Assembly: GCA_024225635.1 (NCBI GenBank)
Contig: JAAEMK010000200.1
Span: 1-64,000, forward strand
Length of the DNA: 64,000 nucleotides
Direction: 5' to 3'
DNA from: Desulfobacteraceae bacterium
GTDB lineage: Bacteria > Desulfobacterota > Desulfobacteria > Desulfobacterales > Desulfobacteraceae
Shown here: piece after piece, positions 24,778 through 33,278 of the stretch
Layout: every line of letters starts with the position of its first letter
How positions within the stretch are numbered: the first letter of the stretch is position 1
The notes under the pieces: generated by a model
Databases searched by the model: none
What the model was told of the DNA's origin: nothing
The model's input: only the letters and a program-made list of their open reading frames with translations
Translations under genes and position numbers: made by a program

Positions 24778-26013
24778 TTAATCCGCGTTCAACTCCTGCT
24801 CCTGGGGGAATACCGGCAGGTAGCGGTACGCCAGGGCAATGAGAATCACTCCATAGGCCACGGGAAGGACGGTGGTTGCAACCTCCTGCCAGCTGGGGAT
24901 GTACATGGCCCAGGTATCAAAGGTCATAACCGGGGCTGCCATCACCTGGAGTACCATGACCCACCGGTTGAGGCATACGCCGATTGTGCCGAGGATAATG
25001 GCGGTCAGGAGAAGTTTCCGGTTCTCCCTGAACTTCTTGTTGGTGAGGATCACGGCCGGAACAATACCGCAGACCACAATCTCGACCACCAGTATCCAAA
25101 CTCCGTAAAAGGGGTTGTTGGAATAGAAGTCCATGAAGGTCTGTCCCTGGGAAGGCGCAGTGACCGTTGCCCAGTAGATGGTGTCGATGATCTTTGCGAT
25201 GATGTAGGTGGTGATCATCCAACCGGAAATCTTGGCAAGGAGATGTACCACGTTGTCCTTGACCAGCTTCTTTTTGGTGATCTTTTCAAACATCTTGAGC
25301 ACGCACAGGGTAAAGCAGGGGCCGTAGGCCGCAGCAGACCAGGTAAAGAGGAAAAAGGTCCAGGGCCAAACCAGAAGCCCTTCCCTGAAGGCAAAGGGGC
25401 GTCCGTACATTACGCCGGCAACGCCGCCCAGGGAACCCTGGTGAAAACAGGAAAGGAAGGCGCCGGTGGCGGCAAAGACGGCCATGACACCGTGCATGTT
25501 GTGGCCGAGGTTATGGAAGAACGGTACCTTGTCCAGCTGTTTGTTCTCAAGGATCAGCGGAACGAACTCAATGGTCAGTACGCTGAAATAGAGGGAGAGA
25601 CAAAAGGCCACCTCGGTGAGCATTGAGTGGACGTTTGCGTGCCAGAAGATGAACCAGCTCCTCAGGGGCTGTCCAACGTCGATGGCCAGGATCAACAGGG
25701 CCGAACTGTAGCAGATAAATCCGATGACAACGGCCAGGTTGATGATGTTCTTGAGTTCGTCAATGCCGAACACATATCTCAACAGTCCGGTAAAGAAAGC
25801 ACCGCCGCCGATGGCGATAACGGCAAGGTCGGCCCAGATCCAGAGGGCGAAACCATAGTAGTCATCCATGTTGGTCTGGTTGAGTCCCTTGAACCAGCAG
25901 AGCCCCATGGCATAGACGCCCCAGAGAAGAACCACGCCCACAACGGCGATTCCCAGTGCAAAGACCGGAAACGAGCACCGCTTTGCACCTTTTGGTATTA
26001 ATGCAGAATCCAT
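24778..26013 (-). CDS. qrcD: Qrc complex integral membrane subunit, NrfD family
   Basis: 411 residues with about ten hydrophobic helices, typical of the NrfD/PsrC family of quinone-interacting membrane subunits. In the quinone reductase complex of sulfate reducers QrcD anchors the complex and carries the menaquinone site. N-terminal AVVGVVLLWGVYAMGLCWFKGLNQTNMDDYYGFALWIW and the segments following it fit the family; no covalent cofactor motif is expected. It is fourth in the order qrcA-B-C-D, 27 bases after qrcC. Confidence 0.88.
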   Translation of the reverse strand: MDSALIPKGAKRCSFPVFALGIAVVGVVLLWGVYAMGLCWFKGLNQTNMDDYYGFALWIWADLAVIAIGGGAFFTGLLRYVFGIDELKNIINLAVVIGFICYSSALLILAIDVGQPLRSWFIFWHANVHSMLTEVAFCLSLYFSVLTIEFVPLILENKQLDKVPFFHNLGHNMHGVMAVFAATGAFLSCFHQGSLGGVAGVMYGRPFAFREGLLVWPWTFFLFTWSAAAYGPCFTLCVLKMFEKITKKKLVKDNVVHLLAKISGWMITTYIIAKIIDTIYWATVTAPSQGQTFMDFYSNNPFYGVWILVVEIVVCGIVPAVILTNKKFRENRKLLLTAIILGTIGVCLNRWVMVLQVMAAPVMTFDTWAMYIPSWQEVATTVLPVAYGVILIALAYRYLPVFPQEQELNAD

Positions 26014-26040
26014 ATCTATTCACTCCTAACTGTTGATTTG

Positions 26041-26880
26041 TTACTCATGATCGTTGCCATGGTCGTTCTTGACCTTTTCCCACTCACCCTCGAGGTAGTT
26101 GTCCCCGGCTTTTCGTACCCACTCCCGCTCGGAAATGTAGTAGACCTTGGGATTTGTCTGAAGGCGCTCAAGAAGACGGAAGGCCTTGGGATTCTTGGGC
26201 TTTCCGCAGTTGTGGGCATCGGGTTCCACCATCTGGTGAACCGCATGGTCAGGATTGTTCAAATCACCAAAGGTGATGGCTCCCGCAGGGCATGCCTGGG
26301 TGCAAGCGGTCTGATATTCCTGCTCTTCGATATCGTCACGCTCCTCGACATAGGCGCGGTCCCTTGCCTCCTGGTACCGGTGGAAGCAGAAGCTGCACTT
26401 TTCGACAACACCCCTCATCCTGGGAGAGACGTCCGGGCTCAGATAATTCTCCATGCCCTCGGGCCATTTGGGATCCCACCAGTTGAAGTAACGCGCGTGG
26501 TAGGGGCATGCTCCCATGCAGTACCGGCAGCCGAAGCAGCGGGTGTAAATCTGGCTGACGATGCCTGAGTTGTAGTCGTAATCCGTGGCTACCGCCGGGC
26601 AGACGGACACGCAAGGGGAATGACCGTGGTCACCCTTGCCGCCGCAGTGCATGCAGGGCCTTGGCATGTAACAGATTTCAGTATCGGGAAAGGACTTGCC
26701 GTTGGTGATCTTGTACACCCGCATCCAGGTGATGCTGTCCTTTTTCCTGCTCTCATCTTCCTTGAACGGAACGTTATTTTCGGACATGCATGCAACCATG
26801 CAGGATCCGCACCCGGTACACTTGTCCAGGTCGACAACCATTCCGTATTTATGACTTTTTCCGTGTTTATCTTGTTTCAT
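26041..26880 (-). CDS. qrcC: Qrc complex iron-sulfur subunit
   Basis: 279 residues. A periplasmic or membrane-associated iron-sulfur protein with four cysteine clusters: CTGCGSCMVAC near residue 21, CMHCGGKGDHGHSPCVSVCP near 78, CFGCRYCMGACP near 115 and CSFCFH with CTQACP near 160-190. This matches the four-cluster ferredoxin-like subunits of molybdopterin-family complexes and the known QrcC, which links QrcB to QrcD. It lies 27 bases after qrcB. Confidence 0.88.
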   Translation of the reverse strand: MKQDKHGKSHKYGMVVDLDKCTGCGSCMVACMSENNVPFKEDESRKKDSITWMRVYKITNGKSFPDTEICYMPRPCMHCGGKGDHGHSPCVSVCPAVATDYDYNSGIVSQIYTRCFGCRYCMGACPYHARYFNWWDPKWPEGMENYLSPDVSPRMRGVVEKCSFCFHRYQEARDRAYVEERDDIEEQEYQTACTQACPAGAITFGDLNNPDHAVHQMVEPDAHNCGKPKNPKAFRLLERLQTNPKVYYISEREWVRKAGDNYLEGEWEKVKNDHGNDHE

Positions 26881-26907
26881 CAGAACCTCTTATCTAAATA
26901 ACCCATG

Positions 26908-29058
26908 TTAGGCCCTGGAAATCTTTGCCCGGATTCCCCAGGCAGCGTCCAGTCCGGAATCAGCATCCATGACCGGCCCCATGAGCTCATTTATATTCAC
27001 GCCCTTGCCGCTGACATACCTGTTATCCTCCATGGCATGGCCAAGTCCCCTTACCATGGCGACAACACCCGGCATGATTCCCTCGAACAGGTTCACCTTG
27101 ACGGTGGCCTTGCCCTTGGGTGTTTCAATGACGGCGGTATCTCCCTGGGAGAGCTTGTTTGCCTTGGCTGTTTCAGGATTCATCTCTACCAGCACATCCT
27201 TGCCGGCCAGCACCCTGTCGGATACGGTCTTGATGGCAAAGGGTGAGGAGGCAACGGAGCCTGTTGCGATTCTCACATTGTCCAGGGGAACAAGGATCAG
27301 GGAGAAGTCGGACTCGATTCCTTCGGCCTGGACAGGCGCGGGATTCCGGGCCACAAAAGTGAAATCCACGGACGGGCGTGCGGTCGGCATGGTCTCCTGG
27401 ACCGCGGCATAGCCCTGGTCTGAGAGATCCGACCACAGGTCGCCGGTTACGGCTTCCAGGCACTCTTCATAGGATTCCCACGGAAAGCTGTCCCCAACGG
27501 TTCCAGCCATGGCCTTTGCAAGGGCGATAACGGCATCCCCGGGATTTTTCGTATTGAATACGGGTTCGATGACCGGCGTTGCAAGTCCTGTCACCCGTCG
27601 CGCCATGCCGGCTGCCGAGGGAAGATCCTCGGTTCGCTCAAGGAATGTGTGGCTCGGCAGGACCACATCGGCAAGCCTGGTGGTCTCGTCCATGAAGGAA
27701 GAGAAGCTCACGACAAAGGGAATATCCTGGACGGCTTGGGTAACGGCCTTTGCGTCGTTAAGTGCAAAGCAGGGGTTGGCGTCGGAGATCAGAAGCGCCT
27801 GGACCGATTTATCGGCGCCTGCTTTGGCAAAAAATCCCGCGACGGATCCGGCGGGATCCATGGCAGGATTTTCGATGCCCTGGCTTGCGGCATCGTCCAT
27901 CTCAACTTCAGGCCACTGGTCGTAGGCCTGGGCCGGGAGGATCCACGCACCGCCCTTGGTGTTGATGTTTCCGGCAAGACAGTTCAGGAGGTGCACTGCC
28001 GCGAACTCCCGCATGCTTCCCGGAGTTGCGCCCTTGCCCTTTCCTGCAATGGCGACCGGCGCGCTGGACTTGATGAAGCGCTTGGCAAGGTCGACAATTT
28101 TATCCGCATCGATGCCGGTTGTCTGGGCAACGGCTTCAGGGGAATAGTTTTCCTTGAGCATTGCGGCCAGTTCGTCAAAGCCCGGACCAAAACCGGAAAC
28201 ATAGTAGCCGGTATTGTAAAGATTGTTTGAGATGATCACGTTGGCAATGGCAAGGGCCAGGTCCGCCTCGGTGTTGGGCTTTGCAGCAAGCCAGGTATCG
28301 GCGTTGGCTGCGGTGTTGGAAAGCCTCGGCTCAACCTGGATCAGAGTGGCGCCCCGCTCTTTTCTGGAGCTGTTTGCCTTGAAGTTGCTGACGGGAGATC
28401 CCCAGCCTTCGAGGAGGCCCGCGCCAAAGCTCAGGACAAAATCGGAATTTTCAAGATCAAATCCCACGGTGCCGCTGACGCCGTGCATCTTCTCCAGGGT
28501 CTTCTCCCAGGCTTTGTCCATGGTGTTCATGGACAAGAAGTTGTTGGAGCCAAGGGCCTTGAGGAAACGATCGAACAGCCCGGGAACCGTTCCCATGCCG
28601 TGGCTGGTAACACAGGCGATGCTGTCCGCCTTGCCGGCGTCCCGGATCTCGGCAAGCTTGGTTGCCACAAGTTCCAGGGCTTCGTCCCAGGAGATCTCCT
28701 CAAAGGTGTCCCCGATTTTCTTCAACGGGGTCTTGATCCGTGAAGGGTCGTAGAGATACTGCAGGCCTGAAACACCGTGGAGGCAAACACCACCGCTGTT
28801 CACGGGGTAGTCGTCCCGGCCTTCGATCTTGACGGGCCGCCCGTCGATTTTTCTCACGCTGAGTCCGCAGTTTCCAGGACAGAGGCTGCAGACCGTGTTA
28901 TCAAAAGTTACTTCCCCGTCCCGCGGCACAGGCGTCCACGGCCAGTTCTGGGTCCAGATGGAGGAGTCATCCATCAACTTCCAGGACACAGGTGACACGG
29001 CGACTCCGGCAGCTGCTCCAAGCCCCAGTCCCAAGAAGCTTCGTCTATCTACTTTCAT
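26908..29058 (-). CDS. qrcB: Qrc complex molybdopterin-family subunit
   Basis: 716 residues of the molybdopterin oxidoreductase superfamily. The N-terminus carries a twin-arginine export signal (RRSFLGLGLGAAAGVAV). An N-terminal cysteine motif CSLCPGNCGLSV and GGVCLHG follow, then the large domains and a C-terminal molydopterin-dinucleotide-binding-like domain (about 600-716). In characterised Qrc this subunit did not contain molybdenum or tungsten and serves as structural scaffold rather than catalyst. It follows qrcA by about 50 bases. Confidence 0.9.
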   Translation of the reverse strand: MKVDRRSFLGLGLGAAAGVAVSPVSWKLMDDSSIWTQNWPWTPVPRDGEVTFDNTVCSLCPGNCGLSVRKIDGRPVKIEGRDDYPVNSGGVCLHGVSGLQYLYDPSRIKTPLKKIGDTFEEISWDEALELVATKLAEIRDAGKADSIACVTSHGMGTVPGLFDRFLKALGSNNFLSMNTMDKAWEKTLEKMHGVSGTVGFDLENSDFVLSFGAGLLEGWGSPVSNFKANSSRKERGATLIQVEPRLSNTAANADTWLAAKPNTEADLALAIANVIISNNLYNTGYYVSGFGPGFDELAAMLKENYSPEAVAQTTGIDADKIVDLAKRFIKSSAPVAIAGKGKGATPGSMREFAAVHLLNCLAGNINTKGGAWILPAQAYDQWPEVEMDDAASQGIENPAMDPAGSVAGFFAKAGADKSVQALLISDANPCFALNDAKAVTQAVQDIPFVVSFSSFMDETTRLADVVLPSHTFLERTEDLPSAAGMARRVTGLATPVIEPVFNTKNPGDAVIALAKAMAGTVGDSFPWESYEECLEAVTGDLWSDLSDQGYAAVQETMPTARPSVDFTFVARNPAPVQAEGIESDFSLILVPLDNVRIATGSVASSPFAIKTVSDRVLAGKDVLVEMNPETAKANKLSQGDTAVIETPKGKATVKVNLFEGIMPGVVAMVRGLGHAMEDNRYVSGKGVNINELMGPVMDADSGLDAAWGIRAKISRA

Positions 29059-29107
29059 AGGTTATACCTCAATAAAGTTAAAAGAGTTCCGACACAAGAG
29101 CAATCGC

Positions 29108-29782
29108 CTATTTGTGACACTGAAAACATGCGCCCTTGCTTCCTGTTTCCTCAAGATGGCACTCTGCGCAGTCATCCATCTTCATGCGATCCCAGGAATT
29201 TTTCTTGATTCCCCAGATGTTCTTACCCCAGATATCCCGGCTGTAGCCGGTGATCCGGTTCGCCTCATAGGTCTTGGTGGTGGTTGACTCGCCGATATCG
29301 CCGTGGCATGATCGGCAATCCATGCCCGCCTTGACAACGTGAGCCGCGTGGGAGAAGAAAACACAGTCAGGCTGTCTTGAATAGATCAGCCATGGAACCT
29401 CTTTTTCTTTTTCTACGTACTCGGCAACAAAAGTCGCTTCAGCCTCAGTCTCGCCCAGCACTTCCTCATGGCACTCAAGACATGATTCCGTCTTGGGAAT
29501 GCCGTTAAAGCTTCCATCTTCGCGGAAAAAATGGCAGGAATCGCATCCACCCATTTCCTCCACATGGAGGGCGTGGTTAAAGTTGAAAGGCTGCTCTTTT
29601 TTCGAATAGAGCAGATTTGGAAACAGCAGCCAACCGGATAGGAAGCAGACGGCAAACGCGCCTATAAAAAAGAGGACTCCGTACCCAGTACCTGAATCCC
29701 CTCCTGCTTTCTGATCCCCGGAGGCACCTTCCTCGACAGCACCCACTGAACCTTTTTCAGTTTTCTCTTCTAATTCGCTCAT
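29108..29782 (-). CDS. qrcA: Qrc complex multihaem cytochrome c
   Basis: 224 residues from the ATG at 29782. One N-terminal membrane helix (GVLFFIGAFAVCFLSGWLLF) is followed by a periplasmic c-type cytochrome domain. Five canonical haem motifs are visible: CDSCH, CLECH, CRSCH, CAECH and CFQCH. A further cysteine in CVFFSH is not a standard CxxCH. QrcA takes electrons from periplasmic type I cytochrome c3 and passes them into the complex for menaquinone reduction, connecting periplasmic hydrogen or formate oxidation to the quinone pool. It is the first qrc gene. An upstream ATG at 29839 is possible but not supported. Confidence 0.88.
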   Translation of the reverse strand: MSELEEKTEKGSVGAVEEGASGDQKAGGDSGTGYGVLFFIGAFAVCFLSGWLLFPNLLYSKKEQPFNFNHALHVEEMGGCDSCHFFREDGSFNGIPKTESCLECHEEVLGETEAEATFVAEYVEKEKEVPWLIYSRQPDCVFFSHAAHVVKAGMDCRSCHGDIGESTTTKTYEANRITGYSRDIWGKNIWGIKKNSWDRMKMDDCAECHLEETGSKGACFQCHK

Positions 29783-29856
29783 GAAAACCCCATCAATTAA
29801 AATGTTGATGATACTATTACTCACTTGAACCCAAAACATAAGGCTCTATATTTACG

Positions 29857-29887
29857 CTGCGGAAGGCTTTATAAGCCTCTTCCGCAG
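29857..29887 (-). other. Hairpin between resC and qrcA
   Basis: CTGCGGAAGGC pairs with GCCTCTTCCGCAG with one bulged base and a TTTATAA loop. No T-tract follows on either strand, so it is more likely an RNA processing or stability element in the qrcA leader than a terminator. Confidence 0.45.
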
Positions 29888-29971
29888 TCACATTACCCAG
29901 ATCGCCTCACCGTTTATAAAATTCAAGGTCAATCTATATAATATCTGTAAATCTTGTCAAGATAAAATCAT

Positions 29972-30805
29972 CTAGGCATAGCTGTGAAGCCCGGGCAGAA
30001 GATTGACGCCGAAATAGGTGAAGAGCACCGCCATAAAGCCCAAAATCGAAACCCAGGCAATATTCTTGCCATGCCATCCCCGCATCATTCTCAAATGGAG
30101 AAGCGTGGCGTAAATAAGCCAGGTAATAAGGGACCAGGTCTCCTTGGGATCCCATGACCAGTAGGTTCCCCAGGCGGAATTGGCCCACACCGCCCCGGTG
30201 ATGATACCGATGGTCAGAAAGAGAAAACCGAACATCACCATCTGATACGTGAGTTCGTCAATGATACCAAGGGAGGGAAGCCTTGCCATAAGGCCTTTTT
30301 CAGCCTTGTCACCGGGTTTTACAAGGTACATGATGGAAAAACCGAATGCCACGGCAAACCCGGCATACCCGAGAAAACAGGTGATGACGTGGGCGATCAG
30401 CCAGTTGCTCTTGAGGGCCGGAATCAGGGGGGAGATCTTGTCTGCGATATTGGGCGACAGCGACGCATAGGCGATGGCAAGGAATATCAGGGGAGTGGCG
30501 AACACCCCGATGATCCGTTCACGGTACTTGAACTCCACAAAAATGTAGAGGGCCGCCACGGTCCAGGAGAAAAAGACCAGTGATTCGTACATATTGGAAA
30601 AGGGGGCGTGGCCGTAACCCATCTGGTAGGACTCGATCCAGCGCATGCCGATCCCTGCGGTGTTGCAGGCAAAGCCCAGGAGCAGGACCGCCATGCCAAG
30701 CTTTGCCAGGAGCTCCTTCTTAAAGGTCCACGCCCCGATATAGAGCACCGAAGCAAAGGCGTAGACAAAGGTGGTTATGGACAATAACATGGAGCTGTTC
30801 ATCAT
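29972..30805 (-). CDS. ccsA: Cytochrome c maturation protein ResC/CcsA
   Basis: 277 residues from ATG 30805 with AAGGAA upstream. A multi-helix membrane protein with the haem-handling tryptophan-rich signature WANSAWGTYWSWDPKETW (about residue 195-212) that defines ResC/CcsA. Together with ResB it exports haem and attaches it to periplasmic cytochromes (system II). Its start overlaps the resB stop by four bases. It sits directly upstream of the multihaem cytochrome qrcA, which needs this machinery. Confidence 0.9.
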   Translation of the reverse strand: MMNSSMLLSITTFVYAFASVLYIGAWTFKKELLAKLGMAVLLLGFACNTAGIGMRWIESYQMGYGHAPFSNMYESLVFFSWTVAALYIFVEFKYRERIIGVFATPLIFLAIAYASLSPNIADKISPLIPALKSNWLIAHVITCFLGYAGFAVAFGFSIMYLVKPGDKAEKGLMARLPSLGIIDELTYQMVMFGFLFLTIGIITGAVWANSAWGTYWSWDPKETWSLITWLIYATLLHLRMMRGWHGKNIAWVSILGFMAVLFTYFGVNLLPGLHSYA

Positions 30806-32181
30806 GATTTCAATTCCTTCATGGTTGATGCAAGTTTTGCTGTTTTCAGTTTCAGGCTCTGGGAGTTGCGGTTGGCAACAGCCGAGATCTCGACCAGGGT
30901 ATCGGCCCCGTCCTGATTTTTGATCTCCACACAATAGCTCTGGTGGGACATGAAAAAGGTGACCCAGCACCCGATAATCATCAGGGCAAACCCGGCATAG
31001 ACATACCACACCCCGGGATCCTTGTTCACCTGAAGGCCGGTGTAATGCTGCTTCTCAAAATCCTCCACAGCAAAAATAAGCCGCCCTCCCCTCATCTTGT
31101 CGAAGGTGGGGAATTTCAGGGGAAGGATAACGCTGGTCTCGGTTGCGTCCGGGGCGATCATCCTTCCCACAAAGACCTCTCCAAGATTATGCCCCCTGAA
31201 GTTGTAGCCCGGCGCAAAGCGCTCCATGACAAACCGGCCCTGGTTCTCCGGCAGATCCATGGGTTTGTTGAACTCAAGATGTTCCTGGTAAACCATACCG
31301 CTGTCCCGGCTTGTGACAGACAGGGTGACGTTCCTGGCCGACGCCGTTCCATAATTGGACTGGTAGAGGCTGATCCCCTTGTACCGCAGGGGATGGTTGA
31401 CCAGGATATCGGAGGTCAGCACCTCATTCCCATCTTCCAGCAGGGTGATGTTGGACTTGAACTCCTTGGGCGCGCCCGTGTCGTAAAAGCTGACATCAAA
31501 GGAGTTGCAGCGGACGGCAAAATCAAGGGTCAGATGCTCATGCTCGCCCTGCCGGAGTTCAATGACGTCCGTGGTATCGCCCTCGGGAATGGAGACACGG
31601 CCCTTGAAGCCCCATATGCTGCCGATGACCGCCCCGGCAAGCAGGAGAATAATGCTCAGATGAACCACATAGACGCCGATGCGGGTCCACCGCCCGGTTT
31701 CGGCAAACAGAGCCGTGCCGGTATCGGTGGTCTCACGGATCACCCTGCCGATCCGTTTTTCCAAAAACGCTTCGTAGGAAGCGGCAAGATCGTCCGGCGC
31801 CCTGTCACAGGCAAAGGATTCCTTGCGTTTCAACCGCCGGAATCGCTCCAGGCGAAAGACCACTTTTTTGGGAAAGATGATCTTCCATGTGTATCCAAGC
31901 CGCTCAAAGGAACAGACAATGATATTGACGGCAAGAAGCCCCAGCAACAGTAGAAACCACCAGGAGTTATACATATCAACGATATCTAAAGAGGTGAAAA
32001 CCTGATACCACCCCTGGCCGTATTTTTTAAGATAAAAGACCTCCGAGGCGTTCTGGGGAATCAATGTTCCGATAATGGAGGTAAAAGCAAGGGAAAGCAG
32101 CACCACAACGGTAAGCTTGACCGAACTGAAAAACAGCCAGACCCGGTTCAGGGGGCCTTGGTTTGAAGCGTTCTTTTTCAT
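30802..32181 (-). CDS. resB: Cytochrome c maturation protein ResB/Ccs1
   Basis: 459 residues from ATG 32181 with GGAAAA upstream; the frame extends to 32259 but overlaps the preceding gene there. Three N-terminal hydrophobic segments, a large periplasmic domain (about 190-420; IGVYVVHLSIILLLAGAVIGSIWGFKG before it) and a last helix YAGFALMIIGCWVTFFMSH fit ResB/Ccs1, which forms the haem-export and ligation complex with CcsA. It precedes ccsA with a four-base overlap. Confidence 0.9.
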   Translation of the reverse strand: MKKNASNQGPLNRVWLFFSSVKLTVVVLLSLAFTSIIGTLIPQNASEVFYLKKYGQGWYQVFTSLDIVDMYNSWWFLLLLGLLAVNIIVCSFERLGYTWKIIFPKKVVFRLERFRRLKRKESFACDRAPDDLAASYEAFLEKRIGRVIRETTDTGTALFAETGRWTRIGVYVVHLSIILLLAGAVIGSIWGFKGRVSIPEGDTTDVIELRQGEHEHLTLDFAVRCNSFDVSFYDTGAPKEFKSNITLLEDGNEVLTSDILVNHPLRYKGISLYQSNYGTASARNVTLSVTSRDSGMVYQEHLEFNKPMDLPENQGRFVMERFAPGYNFRGHNLGEVFVGRMIAPDATETSVILPLKFPTFDKMRGGRLIFAVEDFEKQHYTGLQVNKDPGVWYVYAGFALMIIGCWVTFFMSHQSYCVEIKNQDGADTLVEISAVANRNSQSLKLKTAKLASTMKELKS

Positions 32182-32203
32182 TATTTTTTCCAGATAGTTA
32201 TAT

Positions 32204-32917
32204 TCATATACAAAGATAGGGAGCCATGATCTTTTCAAGCCGGGCCTGGGTCCGTTCAAACTCCTCCCGTGTCGCGGCCGCGTCCACCCTTACCTCTCCA
32301 AGGAAACGGATCGTGACCTTTGAAAGGGGCTTGGGAATGAAAAAACGGTCCCAGGAGTTAAAGAACCAGGCGGACTCCGGGGTGACGACACAGGGAACAA
32401 GCACGGCGCCCGAGCGCTGGGCCATCCGCACGGCGCCGGGTTTAACCTTGCCGATGGGCCCCCTGGGGCCGTCGATGATGTTGGCGCCCACGCAATTGTT
32501 CTCCAGGGCCCCGATCATCTCCTCCATGGCATCCTTGCCGCCCCTTGAGGAAGAGCCCCGGGCCACATGCCACCCGGTGAGGTTTGCCACCGGAGCGATG
32601 ATGTCCCCGTCCTTGCTCCGGCTGATCATGATGCAGGGGTTAAACCGCCTATAGGTCTTGAAATGGCGAATGAGGGGAAAGAACTGCTGGTGAAAGGTGC
32701 AAAGGAGAACCGACCCGCCCTCTTCCAAATGTTGTTGCCAGGCGGCCTCATTCTTGATCCTGATGCGCAGGAACAGGGAATAGAACCGTATAAAAACAAA
32801 AAGAAAAACAACAAACCCCCTGGACCTAAACAGATTCCTTACCGATTTTTTCACCTTATCCATCCCCTTTTTCAACAGGCCCCGGCACATGGAAACACAG
32901 ACATCCGGCTTTTCCAT
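32204..32917 (-). CDS. DUF374 lysophospholipid-acyltransferase-like protein
   Basis: 237 residues of the DUF374 family, related to the LPLAT acyltransferases. Conserved stretches are CTFHQQFFPLIRHF (the His of an HxxxxD-like site is in place), ISRSKDGDIIAP, GSSSRGGKDAM, IIDGPRGPIGKVKPG and VVTPESAWFFNSWDRF. A membrane-proximal hydrophobic segment lies at about 33-50. Members are linked with lipid A or phospholipid acylation in Gram-negative cells. AGGG lies five bases before the ATG. It ends 22 bases before resB; co-transcription with the cytochrome maturation genes is likely but functionally unrelated. Confidence 0.8.
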   Translation of the reverse strand: MEKPDVCVSMCRGLLKKGMDKVKKSVRNLFRSRGFVVFLFVFIRFYSLFLRIRIKNEAAWQQHLEEGGSVLLCTFHQQFFPLIRHFKTYRRFNPCIMISRSKDGDIIAPVANLTGWHVARGSSSRGGKDAMEEMIGALENNCVGANIIDGPRGPIGKVKPGAVRMAQRSGAVLVPCVVTPESAWFFNSWDRFFIPKPLSKVTIRFLGEVRVDAAATREEFERTQARLEKIMAPYLCI

Positions 32918-33008
32918 ACGACCCTGTCAAGCCCTACGTAAAAAAATCCTTCTTGCATATCAAATCCCGGGGCAAATCGCAAAGCCTTTTAATACCGGGC
33001 CAATAAGA

Positions 33009-33269
33009 CCGGGGTCAAGCTTAGCTTTTTGACGGAATGGCTCACGCCCTTGAGTTTAGTCGCAATAAGCTTTTCAATACCAGGGGCAGGCCTACAAACA
33101 CCGGGGTCAGGCTTAGCTTATTAGCGGCATGGCTCATCCCCCTGAGGTTCTTCACAATAGGCTTTTCAATACCGGGGTCAGGCTTAGCTTATTGGCGTAA
33201 TTAATCATTCCTTTGAGTTTAGTCGCAATAAGCTAAGCCTGACCCCTAAAGTGAGCCTGACCCCTGAAG
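33009..33269. repeat. Three-unit REP-like palindromic repeat array
   Basis: Three tandem units of about 72-92 bases begin at 33010, 33102 and 33173 with CGGGGTCA(A/G)(G)CTTAGCTT and end with CAATAAGCTTTTCAATACC-like sequence. The third unit is a complete palindrome with perfect 21-bp arms (33174-33194 and 33226-33246). A truncated extra end, GCCTGACCCCTGAAGTG, follows at 33255. The core matches the element at 11170-11339 with few changes. No gene is present. The array separates the DUF374 gene from the corrinoid activator gene and covers most of the 361-bp gap. Confidence 0.75.
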
Positions 33270-33278
33270 TGTGAAGTG

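Noticed and set aside
24484-25626. Plus-strand frame of 380 codons opposite qrcD
   Set aside because: It runs antisense to a clear membrane protein gene and crosses the terminator and the 51-residue gene. Its composition is unlike any protein family.
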